A stretch of 64,000 bases of DNA, from NCBI GenBank assembly GCA_941918925.1, contig OW799233.1, positions 87,550,055 through 87,614,054 on the forward strand, given 5' to 3'. Every line of letters begins with the position of its first letter. Within the stretch, counting starts at the first letter, position 1. The position numbers and the translations under genes were made by a program. The DNA is from Phyto melanocephala. Lineage: Eukaryota; Arthropoda; Insecta; Diptera; Rhinophoridae. Of the stretch, positions 1-12,607 are shown one piece after another. The notes beneath the pieces are model-generated. The model searched no databases. It was not told the origin of the DNA and saw only the letters and a program-made list of their open reading frames with translations.

Positions 1-526
1 ATTACATTTAAAAAAACGAAAAACTATTGCGAATATCATATAATAGAACAATTTATTTAATAAAAATATTTTTACAGCAAATTTTTATTATTTAATGCAA
101 ACTGCAGTGTGTTTTTCTTACTTATAGTTGTTGTTTCAAATGCAACCAATTAAAACAATCAATTAAGCAATAAAATAAAAAATAAATCAAATGCATTTTA
201 AATCCCTCTAAAATGACGGAATGACTTTAACTTAATACCACCACAAGTATTAAAGGCTTAGGTCGCATGTGAATGTTTGATCATGAGTGATGGTTTCCTG
301 ATAACAGGCAGGGATATCGAGTTGCTATAGAAAAATGAAAATATTTTTGTTCTATATTTCCTTATTTTTTACTTGATATTTGTAACTAATGATTAAAAAA
401 AGTATAATGATGATTAAAAAAAAGTTTAATGTACATATATAAACACACAAGCATACATACATACATACTTATATATTTATTCCCTCTTTTTGTTCAAAAC
501 TTCAAATTGAAAACCAAGGCATATTC
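1..526. other. AT-rich DNA, no gene seen
   Basis: No frame of convincing length or composition on either strand. Homopolymer A/T runs and short ATAC-type repeats only. Confidence 0.7.
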
Positions 527-690
527 CAAAGCATATTTATTCATCAGGTAATCGCAGTTAAGAGTGCTGTTTTGTATATGTTTTTATATATGAAGTTTGA
601 CATTTGAAATAAATGAGAGAACAGAGTAATTGTTTAATATATATTGACTTTAAAAGCTGAAGTTTAAAATAAGTGTGTTTGTGCGCAAGT
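527..690 (+). repeat. MITE fragment (ATTTATTCATCAGGTA family), copy 1
   Basis: This stretch aligns by eye with the MITE at 12608-12812. It shares the terminal ATTTATTCATCAGGTA at 535-550, the following ATCGCAGTT, the GACATTTGAAATAAATGAGA block and the AGTTTAAAATAAGTG block. The distal inverted end cannot be recognised, so the copy is partial or diverged. It has no coding capacity. Confidence 0.6.
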
Positions 691-1794
691 GGAAGACGTT
701 TACTCCACAAATATTTACTAGGTTTGTTTATGAGATGTTACTCATTACTGTCTTAGATATGTTCATCAGCTCATCGTTTCTGTAATCGAAATTCAGGAAT
801 AGACAAATGTCAAAAATTTAAAAGAGAGTTAAAAAATCTTATTTGCACATCAAAAAAAAAAAAAAAATAGCTGAACAGCTTCGTTTTCGTTTGTTGCATA
901 GATTTAATGCAATGCAGTGGGTCCATGATTTTTTCGATCAAAATTTTTATTTTTTTACCGCTACTAAAGATTTTTGCCAACACTTTATCGAATTCACTGT
1001 TCTTTATTGAGACGAAATCTTAAAAATTCTACAGAAATAATATCAATCTGTTGACAGAAATACATCTATAAACGATATTCAGTAGTTGCTTTAAGAAATT
1101 TTGGACATATAAATAAGTATAAATTGTAAATCGCATGTTTGTAATCAATTCAAATTTCCTCCCATAGCGCCACAGAGTTGATAACTTGAGACAGGCATTT
1201 ATTTTATACTCTTAGGTCGATCTTGACATGATTAGTAGTGTTTGTCGGAACTCGTCAGACAGTAGAGCCATTGCGTTTTTTTTAATATCTTAAGTTATTT
1301 CGCAAACATTTAGTGCGTAATCATAATCTAAGAGCAACATACTATTATTGAATTGTGGTTAAAACACATAATAATTGACAGTTATCATTATTATGTTTAA
1401 TTAAAGTATCATGCAATAATCACATAAATGACTACAGTTAAAATCGATAATCTTTGCTTTTTATTGTATTTTGCTCTTAGTTACATAAATTGATTGTACT
1501 TTCCTTTTTAATTGCACTTATTTACATATTCTTGTTTATTTTCCAGGTTCTCCAACTTTTTTTTAACATTTTTTTATATATTTTTTTTAACTTTTAATAT
1601 AAAAAAAATTTATTCAGCAAAAAGAAAAAGTTTTCAAAAATCATTATTAAAAAAATCATGACTTGATTGCTTTGTATTCATACTGTTGTCTCGCCTATTT
1701 TTTTTAATGATTATTTGTAATTTTAAATGCTTTTGAATATAATATTTTTTTTGTCGAATTGATTTTTTTAAATCATACGACAACCATACTGAAT
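691..1794. other. AT-rich DNA, no gene seen
   Basis: Only T/A-rich tracts; no supported gene or repeat boundary. Confidence 0.65.
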
Positions 1795-2085
1795 AAAATT
1801 TATTTTATTTCTAGTACATGCAGCTTTAAGATTTAGTACTAAAACCTGAAATTATTTGTTTCTTCCTGTTTTGTATGAATTTTTTGAATTAATATTTTTT
1901 ATTATTTTTCAACAATTTGTTTTTGTACTTTTACTTTATCGGGATTAAAACTAAAATTTATTAATGGATTTTCATGCCAGAAAATTTATTTTATTTCTCA
2001 TACATGCTTTAAGATCAGGTACAAAACCTGGTAATTATTTGTCGCTTTTTATATATTTATTTTATAAATTTTTTGAATTCAAAAA
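1795..2085. repeat. Diverged direct duplication, about 186 bp offset
   Basis: A block starting AAATTTATTTTATTTC at about 1795 recurs at about 1982. It is followed in both places by a TACATGC...TTTAAGAT segment, AAAACCTG, ATTATTTGT and ATTTTTTGAATT. Both copies are AT-rich and non-coding. A 122-codon frame overlaps the second copy at 1964-2332, but its composition is lysine/phenylalanine-rich, has no recognisable domain and begins inside the repeat, so it is not called as a gene. Confidence 0.55.
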
Positions 2086-3008
2086 TTTTATTATTAACCA
2101 AAAAAAAAAAAAAAAAACGTCGACTTGTTTCTCAATAACTTTAAAACCGATGGCTTTATCAGAAAATGATATTAGAATGACTCAAAGCTGGCGTAATTTA
2201 AAGTTTTTTACGCATTGCTTAACAGAAGCGAGTACGTCGTTCCGAAGTTACGACAAGATGTATGGAGATGCCTTTTTAGAAATCTTAAATCTTACAAAAA
2301 ACAAATTTAAAAAAAAAACTTATAGATTTTGAAATAATGATGATTCCTACAGTAAGCTAAATATAACAGTCCAAAAAAAAATAGTGATTATTTAGGGGAA
2401 AACAAAAATTTCCAATTTGTTGAATAGTGTTTTATTATAGCTACTTATATTATTTTGTTTTTGATATACATATTTGTATGTATATACATACACATAAGAA
2501 CATCAAATAATTTCAGTTTAGAAATTGACCCTGAAATGGCGACTCTTTAAGTGTGTTCTTACCATATTCATTAGCTGTAAATTAAATTGTGTCAAGTTAC
2601 GTATATGAGGTAGTTATAACAGGGTAGACAAGTTGTAAACATATTCAACAATATTTTCTAATTCGTTACAAATAAATTGTAATTTAAAGAGGCAATATAC
2701 ACATAAACTGTCACAACAAATTTTTTTCAAAGTGCAAAGTAAATGGGAAAAGAAATTCTTAAATTTATCGCAGTTAGTTTTATTTTTTACCTCACAATTA
2801 CTTAAGTTTAATTGGTGTTATTTAAATTTAATCATTCGTTGTTAAAATGATATTTACTCAATGATTATTATATGGTATTTTGGCCATAATAATGCTTGTA
2901 AAAGTTGAAAAGAAAACTAATAAATGATTTAGATAATTTAATAAGTTTGATTTTATTTTATACTATACGTTTAATGTATGTATGTTTCTGCTTACAGAAA
3001 TATATAAC
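2086..3008. other. AT-rich DNA, no gene seen
   Basis: No recognisable gene; poly-A tracts and a short ATAC-rich stretch near 2470-2500. Confidence 0.65.
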
Positions 3009-3722
3009 AGGTGTAGTCATGCAATAACAATTGTTTGTATCACCATTCATCTTATATAAAATACGTACATATGTACGTACATATGTATACAAAACATCCC
3101 AATGCAAAATTATAAATTGAGTTTACGTATGTACGTTTCCAAAAAAAAAATTACAAAAAAAAAAAATATATTAAAAATAAAAAAAATAATAAAAAAAATT
3201 AAAAAAAAAATTACAAAAAAAATTTTTTTTAAAAAACTTTTTTTAAAAAATTTTTAAAAAATAATAAAAAAAATGATTAAAAAAAATAAAAATATAAATA
3301 ATATATAAAATTAAATAAAAAAATTGTTGGCTCAGCTGGGATTCGATTCCACGTTTACTCTAACCAGTATGTATGTATGTTGTTGTTGTAATTGTGAAAA
3401 AAAAACGAGGTGGTCGTGGTTTTTTGCTTATATCTCAGAAAGTTATGGGGCGATTGTGCTGAATTTCAATAGCGATTCATTCCTGGATATTTCCAAGAGA
3501 TCGATACCATATACAGATCTGAGGAACATATAGTTGCTTCTAAAAGTTGATTTCAACCAACACACGGACAGACGGGCAGACGGTCAGGGCTCAATCGACT
3601 CCTCTATTCATAAGCTTTCAGAAAAAATATACCTTATGGGGTCGGATATGAAAATTGTAGAAATTACAAACGGAATGACAAAGCTATATAAACCCTTGTG
3701 CACCACAGGTGAAGGGTATAAT
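3009..3722 (-). mobile_element. HINE-like element, family 1, copy A
   Basis: Read on the minus strand it begins TATACCCTTCACC (at 3722), then CATTCCGTTTGTAATTTC, a GTCY block (CTGCCCGTCTGTCCG), a conserved GTTGATTTCAACC-complement segment, an A/T-rich arm (about 3138-3330) and GGGATTCGATTCC at about 3348. The final hairpin (ATTCGGC...GCCGAAT), present in other copies, is missing here, so the 3' end is truncated. GTCY microsatellite, subterminal inverted repeat and 3' hairpin are hallmarks of dipteran Helentron-derived DINE-1/HINE elements; that class assignment is inference. Non-coding; the reading frames inside are shadows. Confidence 0.75.
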
Positions 3723-3944
3723 TACACAAACAACATATTTTTTTTAGAAATATTTACATATATACATATATATAAAAAATTGTAAAATAAGGTTGTATGA
3801 AACTGGGAAATGAAAAGCGTAATATATGGTGTCATACTATTCGAAGACTTCTTTTTTCACGGCTTCACACAACATCAATTGACTCCGAGGTAAGTTTTTC
3901 ATTTCTAGTTTAATAATAATTTTTAACAACGTGACAAATCTTGT

Positions 3945-4700
3945 ATACCCTTCACCATTACGTATACAGTTGGATGTCGAAATTTCAATAATAACCACTT
4001 CGTAGCGTAGCCCAAAGTTTAGATTTAATGTCATACGTCATTTTGTCCCGGTTGCCGTTATTTACAACTAAAGCCTTTATGTTCGATACCCGTATAAAAC
4101 AATGTATCGGTCATTTTGCATCGGACCCCATACAAGATTCTGGATTTTTACATAGTTATCTGTGTTTTACTAGTCAAGTCCTTTTATATGAAACTCATAT
4201 TGTTAGGGATACAAAAAATATCCGCCATTTTGTTTTGGAAAATCTATTGGAGTTAGAATTTTTAATAATTTACTGCATTCTAACGGTCAAGCCTTTTCAT
4301 TTGATATCCATATTAAGGGTGTTCAAAATGATAAATTCGCCATGTGTTTACACACCATCTTGCATTTTGTAAATGTAAAAGCTGTATACTGTATTTTCTA
4401 ATCAATTCGTTTAATTTCGTACCAATATTGTGGGGGTTAAAAGGGGCAAGTTTTAATCACAACATTTGTCCCTTATATCCGAAAATTTGTTTAGGCCGTC
4501 ATCATGAAATGTAACATTTCCATAGTTTTCTGCATTTTACCAGTTAAAACCTTTCATTTGTTACCAATATTGAGAGTTTGGAATGGGGGTAAATTATTTA
4601 TTACAAGCTTTGGCTCATATAAAAATTTATTGTATGCCATTTGGAAGTGGTGAATATAATGAATTTTATAGTTTTTATATAGTGTTGTATTTTAATAGTC
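3945..4700 (-). mobile_element. HINE-like element, family 2, fragment
   Basis: Starts with GTATACCCTTCACCATTACG (matching about 53735) and continues with repeated units containing CCATTTTG, 'TCAAGCC.TTTCATTTGATA' and 'CCAATATTG..GG'. The same units are found at 5160-5650, 8340-9220, 53750-54190 and 61160-61480. Orientation is minus by comparison with 53705-54677. A 114-codon frame on the plus strand here lies wholly in the repeat and is not a gene. Confidence 0.6.
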
Positions 4701-4714
4701 TCAGTTGTCTTGGA

Positions 4715-5520
4715 GCTACAATATTCATTTTTGAAAGCGTATGACTAGAGAAATCAACTGAGCAATGTCCGCGTGTTTTGTTGATATCATCTTATAGAAG
4801 CCTGCACAAGCTGCATAGATCTGTATGTAGTAAAGATCTTTTGCAAATACGTCGAACTGAATCGTTGTTGAAATCCAGCACAACCGCCCCATAACTTTCT
4901 GTGATGTGAACAAGTAAACATGACTGCCTATGTTTTTCATATATTTTTACTATAAAAATCATTATTTGCTACAATTTGTAGATACGATGTACCTATAGGG
5001 CTATTTGTAAAAAACCTTTGGCTAAATCCAAGATTACTGCTGAGAAAAACTAACAAATCAGAGAAAAACTTACCACGAAAATACAAAAAATATTAGGTTT
5101 TTCCTAAAATATAAAAACGAAAATCAATTTTGTTAAGTTTTTGGCCAACATAGAGTAGCATTAGGGCTTGACTGGCAGAATATAATGCGCCTTAAATATT
5201 TTTAAATCCATTGTATTTGCCGCCACTGCAAAATGGCGTTCAATAAATTTATATTTGGGCCAAATCTAGTAATTAAAAATGTATCCACTTCAACCCCCCC
5301 AATATTGGTACCAAACGAAAGGGATTGACCATTAAAATACATTAAACTATTAAAAAGTTATAATTCAAGATGGTGTCAAATAAAATGGCGGATATATGGG
5401 TCGAATAAAGTAATTTTGGTTTTGTACCCTTCAACCTCTACAGTATTGATATCAAAATATGAACACGCCTTAAACAAAATGGTGGATACTTATACTGGTT
5501 AAGCCCTATTATTTTATATC
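4715..5520 (+). mobile_element. HINE-like element, family 2, opposite orientation
   Basis: Reads plus-strand: the AGAGAAATCAACTGAGCAATG segment, a short GTCCG remnant, then 'ATTGTTGAAATCCAGCAC', CGCCCCATAACTTTCTG and internal minisatellite units (AAATGGCG, ATATGGGTCGAAT). It abuts the minus-oriented fragment at 3945-4700, giving a head-to-head arrangement. Confidence 0.55.
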
Positions 5521-5524
5521 AATA

Positions 5525-5830
5525 TATTATTTTATATCGCCATTTTGTTTATGATGCCATCTTAGATGTTATGTTTTTCATTATTTTCTGTATTCTACTA
5601 GTCAAGCCATTTCATTTGATGCCAATATTGAGGGAGTTGAATGGTAAACATCTTGAATTAGTTGTCCAATAGTTTAAAAAAAATCGATTTTAGTTTGTAA
5701 ATTTTAGGAAAAAACCGAAGCAGTTGTTTTTGATGCTTATATCTCAATCAGTTATGAATTGATTTGTCAGTGTTTCTCAGCAACAATTTTTGAAACCAGG
5801 TTTGCAATTTGTTGTTTTTATCTCATTCAA
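5525..5830 (-). mobile_element. HINE-like element, family 2, fragment
   Basis: The CGCCATTTTG unit, CAAGCCATTTCATTTGAT and the later GGAAAAAACCGAAGCAGTT segment match 53960-54310 in the same order and strand, so this is another minus-oriented piece. Confidence 0.55.
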
Positions 5831-6221
5831 AACTTTATTAGAAGCATAAGAATCTTTAAATTAAAAAAAAAAGTATTAAAAATCATTTGAAGAGGAATTG
5901 TATGTATATGTGTAAACCATTACAGGAATAAAGCAAACTTTTAAACAATAGGTTCACATCAATCCATAATCAATGGGGTGGAATTATTACAATAAAGCAC
6001 TTTGTGACTAAGATTACCAGTGCTGTCTTGGTAAGACAGTCTTAATATTTTATTTTTGTAAGAAAAGCAATTTTTTAAGAAATTTATATTTTATATTCTT
6101 TATCTAATGAATGAAATTTTTCATGTGTTGATATTCGTAAAAAAATATTTGCATACAATTTTTGTGAATGCGAATACTCGTTACATCACTAATAGTTATG
6201 TTTGAAATGGTGGTTGGTACT
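5831..6221. other. AT-rich DNA, no gene seen
   Basis: No supported gene; flanked by HINE-like fragments, so it may be eroded repeat. Confidence 0.55.
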
Positions 6222-6262
6222 ACTAGATTCGGCACGGTCGAAAAAAGTTTTCTTACTTGTTT
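6222..6262 (+). mobile_element. HINE-like 3' terminal hairpin
   Basis: TTCGGCACGGTCGAA at 6228-6242 is the near-palindrome seen at the 3' ends of the complete copies, followed by CTTACTTGTTT, the shared terminal sequence. Only this end is recognisable here. Confidence 0.6.
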
Positions 6263-7494
6263 AAAATTAGGTTTGCTACCTTACACATCTTGTTGTTTTA
6301 TACATATGAAGGTATGTTGATCTTAGAAATATATTTACTTCCAAATCTAACCATGATAGAATGGATACATAAAGAATATGAATGTATTAAATAATTTCCT
6401 AAGCTTAAATTGTATAGCAGGAGGCAAAAATGTATTTTAAACTCATCCTATAGACCCTTAATAAACTCTTAAATGTAATTGACTTACAAAAATTGTTAGT
6501 AGTATTGTTAGTAGTTCGGATTAAAGTACTTAAATTATAATTTAGTAATTAAAAAATAAAAACCGAATTGCGCTGAACAAAAAAAAAAATAATTTTAAAT
6601 AAATTCTCATGGGTGACGGGTAACGTATGCAAAACGTGTCACTTAATTACCATTCACCATTACAAGTGTTTCCTTAAATCATATAATGACAAAATCTCTT
6701 CCAATATTTACTTACCAATTCGGAACTAAAGAAAACAAAAACACAAGTTTCGAAAAACAAGCGGATAATGCCACCTAAAGTAGCAAAAATCCAAAATTGA
6801 AACAAACAAACAAAAGAAATAACAACAACATCAATACACAATAAAAACAAATCAAAATTAAACAAAATTTGCTACACAAACAATCAAAATAATAAAAGTG
6901 AAGAAAAAATAAATACCAAAAGGATGGAAGGAGAATTGTGGTGGTTAACAAGGAAACAAATATTAAAATACGGATGTACGGAAGAAGTGTTTTCGTAAAA
7001 ACTGGTGGTTTCCTTGTTGTGCTGCTGCTGTATATGATAAAGCTGGTGTATCTGTGTGTATGCGAGTTTGAGTGTGGCAAACAACACTTTTGATAGATTA
7101 GTTACGTAAACGAAAAAGGCACACACACGCAAATTCTAACACGACACGTGACCTAAAACAAATTCACAAAAGAAACAAACTGAACATCAGTAGTGGCATC
7201 AACATATAATTTTAAACTCGACGAAAATTGTTAGATTATTAACGGTACTATATGGAAAACGCACGCATCATAGTGAACAATGAACGAAGAATATTCGTTA
7301 TGATTAGTAAAATTTAAAATTTAATAATTATGATTCATCTTCTGGGCAAATTTCTGCTAGACCTATCGACGAGCTGAGTAATAGAGGCTATTAAAAATAG
7401 ACAACAGATTCAATTAAGATCTTACCATAACACATGTTAAATTCTTCGTTTCTTATAAAATTATTAATTATTAATCATCTCTTTCTCTCTTATC
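6263..7494. other. Apparently unique AT-rich DNA
   Basis: Several minus-strand frames (6674-7132) overlap one another, are phenylalanine/leucine-rich from A-rich template and show no domain or splice structure. They are not called as genes. Confidence 0.6.
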
Positions 7495-7725
7495 CTATCC
7501 AAGGGTATATAAAGCTGAGTCATTCCGTTTGTAATTATTACAGTACTAATTCCGACCCCATGTCCGTGTTTTTGTTAAAATCAACTTTAAGAGGCCGCAC
7601 ATTTTGAAAAGACCTGTATGTGCCATCAATCTTTTGAAAATATTCAGAAATTAACTAGTCGCAATTAAAAACCAGCACAGTCCCCGCTTAAGATTTTTAG
7701 CAAATAAGTACAACAGCTTCTGTTT
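7495..7725 (+). mobile_element. HINE-like element, 5' fragment
   Basis: AAGGGTATATAAAGC, CATTCCGTTTGTAATT, CCGACCCCATGTCCGTG and AAAATCAACTTTAAGAGG follow the order of the HINE 5' half with internal deletions. It lies directly before another copy in the same orientation. Confidence 0.6.
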
Positions 7726-7727
7726 TT

Positions 7728-8712
7728 ATACCCTTCACACGACAGAGTAAAAGGGTACTTATATATAGGTTTGTCATTCCGTGTGAAATTTCTACAAATT
7801 TCTGAAAGTTTATGAATAGGAGAGTCGATTAAGCATTATGTGTATATTGAAATCAATTTTTTAAGCCCTTCAACATCGGCAAGGTACCAAAATATCAGAA
7901 ATATTCGGGAGCAGATTGGTATTGGAAATCAGCAAAATCGCTCCATAACTATCTGAGATATGAGCACATAAACACGACTGCCTCTGTTTTTTCGCTTATG
8001 TTTGCAACAAAAATTAAAAATTTCTAGCCCTAGGATAACTTAAAGACACGATTATACTTTTGGAGATATTTTTGAAAAATTTTGGACAAATTGGTCACTA
8101 ATCAGCAAAGTTATAAGTTTATATATAAGTATATATAAAATATTTTCAAACTCCTTAATAATTTTTGAACACGCTTAAGATACCAGATTATAAAACGTTA
8201 TCTCAAAAATTTTTTCTAATAAAAGCTAACTGGCTTGAAACCAACTGAGATATAAGCACCAAAGTACAAACTGTTTCGGCATTTTTCCTAAATTAACAAA
8301 CAAAAATAGTTTCTATATAACCGAGAAAACGAATATAGGGAACAAATAAAAGAGCTTGAATGTTAAAATATAGTTAGCTATGAAAAAACTCCAAGATGAC
8401 GTTCTAGATTAAATGGCGAATATATGAGTCAAATATAGTAGTTACTGCTTTGTCCCTTTGATCCCTTTTGTCCCCCACAAGATTGGTAACAACTAAAAGA
8501 TGGCGTTTTAAACAAAATGGCGGAAATTTTTTTTCCTAATCCTTTTAATATGGGTCTCAAATGAAAGGGCTTGACTAGGAGGATACAGATAACTATGTAA
8601 AATTCAAAATCAAAGATCGCGTTGGAAATAATAAAGAAAATGGCGTATTACATGAAATCTAAAATCTAGGCTAAGCCACGATGTGGTCCTTATACCAGTG
8701 CACATGACGGTG
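7728..8712 (+). mobile_element. HINE-like element, family 2
   Basis: Begins TTATACCCTTCACAC with a GGGTAC partner forming the 5' stem, then TTTGTCATTCCGTGTG, GGAGAGTCGATTAAGCA, a segment related to 'CAGCACAATCGCCCCATAAC' and at least three internal AAATGGCG-type units. It ends with CTAGGCTAAGC and GACGGTGAAAG, the complement of the 53740 end. There is no GTCY expansion left and no coding frame. Confidence 0.6.
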
Positions 8713-9293
8713 AAAGTAATTATTATTTTGAAATATGATGGATATTGGCAAAAAAATTATTCTTTAATCGAAAAAGCTATATGCTAAAATATTTTGGGGA
8801 AATATATATTTTTCTTAATTTATCAAGGTAGTAATGCTCCTAGGTAACTCTTTAACATGCTAGTAATATCAAATTGCATCCTAAGAAAAATTAAAAAATT
8901 ACAAGATCTAAAATTCAATTGCTTCCATGTCTTTCCTAAATTTACAAATGAAACCAATTTTTTAGCCTCTAGAAAATATCGAGGGTCAAAGGAAAGTTAA
9001 AGAAAAGCTAGAGCCCAAAATGACAAGCAAAAAAAAAAAAAATGGCTGATATTTGGATTAAAGTTAGTTATAACAAATGTATCCCCTTTAACCCCTAATT
9101 GATTGGTATCAAGCAAAAGGAACTGACCAATATCATAATCGCTACAAAATCAATATGGGCATCACATGAAAGAACTTAAAGAGTAAAATACTGTTAAGTA
9201 TGTGCAAATTTAAAATCGTATTGAAATTTGTACATATCTATGCATGAAGGGAATATAAAATTCGCATTTGCCGAATATAGGACTCTTAGGTAG
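8713..9293 (+). mobile_element. HINE-like element, family 2, 3' half
   Basis: Carries the AAAATGGCTGATATTTGG unit, a CAATATGGGCATC unit and a 3' end reading GAAGGGAATATAAAATTCG followed by an imperfect hairpin TTCGCATTTGCCGAA at about 9259-9273. Same orientation as the preceding copy, possibly a tandem or nested pair. Confidence 0.5.
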
Positions 9294-12200
9294 CTCTTAA
9301 AATAGTATATAATGAAAGTATACGACCGGTGTTACCTATTGAACGAGTTTTTGTATCTACAATCAGTTATAAACATATCGATTAACTACATAACGTAGAA
9401 GCATTTTAGCATAGTAACTGAGACGGTTTTTTTCTCATGCATACAAGTAGTCATACCAAAGCAAGTATATAAAGTAGTAACTAGAGTCAGAATCTAATCG
9501 AACATTCGCGCTGGAAGCCATAGTAGGATACGAAATAATTACAGACCACATAAAATAGTGCTGAAGTGTACAAAAATATCAGTGTATGTACATAAACGAG
9601 GAAAAAACTAATATGATCTTAATATCTATTAACTAATAGTTAGGTTAGGTTGAAAGGAGGGGCACTAAAAGCCCAAATCCACGACAGGTATAAACAATTA
9701 CAATGTTTTGCACTATTAACCGAAAGTAATTATACAAAATGATCAACGTTGTTGTAAAACTCCTGGGGGTGTCGAATATGGTAAATAACCTTGTGGACTA
9801 AATTCCGCATTCGTATACAAGCAAATTTTTATTAGAACAAAGTTTTGGAATTTTAGATTTAAAAAGAATGTTGGAAGGCATTATTATCTTCCATGTTTGC
9901 AGGTTTATAAATCAAAAATGCGTAGAACACTTTTATAAATCCTTTAAAAACTCAAAATATTTTTATAAGGCAATTAGAATATACATAATTTTTAATTTCA
10001 GTTGTGCCTGTCGTAATGTAATTAATATTTGAAACGAGATCGCAATAATTTTTAACTTTTAGTAACAAGAAAGTCTTTTTAACAAACAATTTTCTTTGAG
10101 CTGTTACGAAATCATTCAAATATAACAGTTATACACGGGTTGATTCCTGTCACATTCGTTTCCATTTAACGTTTTTGTGAGATGACATACTCTTAGACGA
10201 TTTGCTGTTACTGCAAGCTAACTACTCCAAATTGATTTCTGAAACAAAATAAAACGTGCATACTATCACACACATATACACATACAAATATGAATATGCC
10301 ACCAGACAAAGTAAAAACTTTGTGCCACAAACGAATTTTTCTTTCTCATTCATCAGCGAAACTAACATGAAATGAAAATATTTGCACATCAACGCACACG
10401 ATTTGCGCCCCTTTCTTGGAGCTGTTCGAATATAAATGCACAAACACCCGGAGTCCGAATCGAATGATGTGAAGACAACCAAAAGGAATAGAATGATGGT
10501 GGAAAAAAATAAGCAAATAGGAAACATTTACAAAAACAAACAAAAAAGACACATAACACGTGTCCTTTGTCACAAATGGGAAGGAGTGATGAATTCTGGT
10601 AAAGAAGTTTTTACCGTTTTAAAAATGTTGGAAACAAACAAAGTACTTGCTTGTGCCTACAAAATGAAAGTATGAAAAAAGTGCCACGTGACCACAGCGT
10701 TGATGTTTCAGTGATTCAATCATGTAATCGGTATTGAAATGTCAGTATTGGTTTAATAAGGCGGAAAATTGAAATAGACTAGAGTAGTGTTAACTTCCTT
10801 CCTACTGTAGTTCTCCATCATATTTGTCTGCCTGGAGTGGCACTTTGCCATAACAAGTGAATTTAAAAACAAATAAAAAATAGAGAAGAGCAATTGCCTT
10901 GTAGATGAAATGAAATCAACAGACCTCATTTAGAGCATTGAAAGAAATACATTCATGTACACTCACATATTCGTACACAATGCGCGTTTTTCAGGATGTG
11001 TTACTTGATTGTTGAGAGTAGAGTCGAAAGCCATATTGTGTAATTAGCAGTGTTGGGAATTTGGGAATCGTGTGAAGTAAATATGAGAAGTATTTATGGA
11101 TAAACAATATGCTTTTTATCGTTTCTTTTTGATTCTGTTGTTGTTTTGTTTTTCCTTCAATTAAGTAATTCATTCATTCACTCACTCACTCACTCATTTA
11201 TTTTGTTCTTACTTATTTTTCTTTTATGTCACGAAATACAAACAATTGTCTTTGGCATCAGTGTCATTGTTGTTGGCTGGTCGTATGAGGAATAATTTAA
11301 AGTGTTCTGTATACCGGTGATGTTTTACGAGAACATTTTTAATGTCATTTTGGAAACCATTGTGTTTCCATAACTGATGCAGCAAAAATAAAACAAACTC
11401 TTGTTGTAGAATATGTAATGGTGAGTTTTTTTGAAACAACAACAGAAATTAATGTTAATCCTCTTAAAAGGTTCCTTAATCTGTGGCTGTGGTGATTGAA
11501 TTTGTTTTTTCTTTTTGTTTTTCTTTAACTTTTTTTGTCGACATATTTTTTTCATGCTATTGTGAGGTGTTACAAAATCTATTTTTTATATTCAAAAGTA
11601 TGTTTTAAAAAATTACTGAGCTTTTAAAAAGAACGATAGTGGAATGGAAAAATTTATTAAAACAAAAGTATGTTTCTAAAAACATGCGAGTGTCAACTAT
11701 GCATATCTTTATTTAACATAAATAAAGTGAAATTGCACGGAACCTTCCGAAAAACCTTCCAAAACCAAAAAAGCAATAAATTTTTTTAAAAAAGTATTTA
11801 CAGGAATTAATGAGCTTACGAATTGATTATGTACAACAATGATCTTAGGCTTCGAACGAAGACAATGCCTTTAGGCCCCTCTATTCCAGCCCTACACTTG
11901 TTGTCGATATAATGAAGATACTAATGAAGAACTTATAGATCGCTTTGAATAATATTTTCAGATAATGACATGTGGCCACAAAATTCATACTTAAAAGCTT
12001 AAAAATTTGCAAGAGTTGCGACTGAGCTATTTGTTAAACAAAAATATAACTGGTACTTCATGCCTGTCACTGTCTGTAAAACACTTACATATATATGGAA
12101 TGGACATACTTGATGCAGCGGTAATTTCTATTCGCATACTTTTCGAGAAAGCATAAGAAGCACGTAATAAAGATCACAGTAAGTATAGATTAATGTTTTA

Positions 12201-12607
12201 CAGAAAACACAATGGAACCATTGGCGTAACTAGACTATTCTAACTAAGAAACTAACACAGTTTAGGATTTTGCCAAGAAACAATTTTTTAAGCTTTTGCC
12301 AACCTCCAGTTAACCTCCAATTAATATAGCTTCAACAAATACAAATGTTTTGCATTGTTTGCTTGCACTTGTAGTATACGATGTCAATCTTATAAATATT
12401 TTTTAGAACTATTTAGTTAAAGAAATTACTATTTGAAATTAAACCTGAAAATAGTAAGATTCTACAAGAATTCATCGCAAGCTTCAAGTTATAACTTTGA
12501 TATGAAAGAAAAGGATGTTATCTAAAAACATGAGAATTAAGTAAATAAGTATCTCTAGATTCAAGAAATGATAAATTGTTGCAAAACCTAATATAGTTTG
12601 TCTTAAT
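9294..12607. other. Apparently unique DNA, no gene seen
   Basis: About 3.3 kb without a supportable exon. Frames at 10222-10675 and 10991-11555 overlap on opposite strands and look like chance products of A/T-rich sequence. A TATATAA box lies at 9466-9472 followed by a GC-richer stretch (see findings). A TTAGGTTAGGTT stretch occurs near 9641; it is too short to be a telomeric array. Regulatory DNA could hide here but nothing is identifiable. Confidence 0.6.
11170..11198. repeat. Tetranucleotide microsatellite (TTCA/CTCA)n
   Basis: Direct reading shows consecutive TTCA then CTCA units, about seven in all. Confidence 0.85.

Noticed and set aside
1964..2332. 122-codon frame, the longest in the first 10 kb
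   Set aside because: Starts inside a duplicated AT-rich block, passes through a poly-A-encoded lysine run and has no recognisable domain.
9641..9652. TTAGGTTAGGTT as telomeric repeat
   Set aside because: Only about two units, and flies lack TTAGG telomeres; more likely part of a repeat tail or chance.
10222..10675. Opposing frames of 75-101 codons
   Set aside because: Three overlapping frames on two strands with no domains; typical chance frames.
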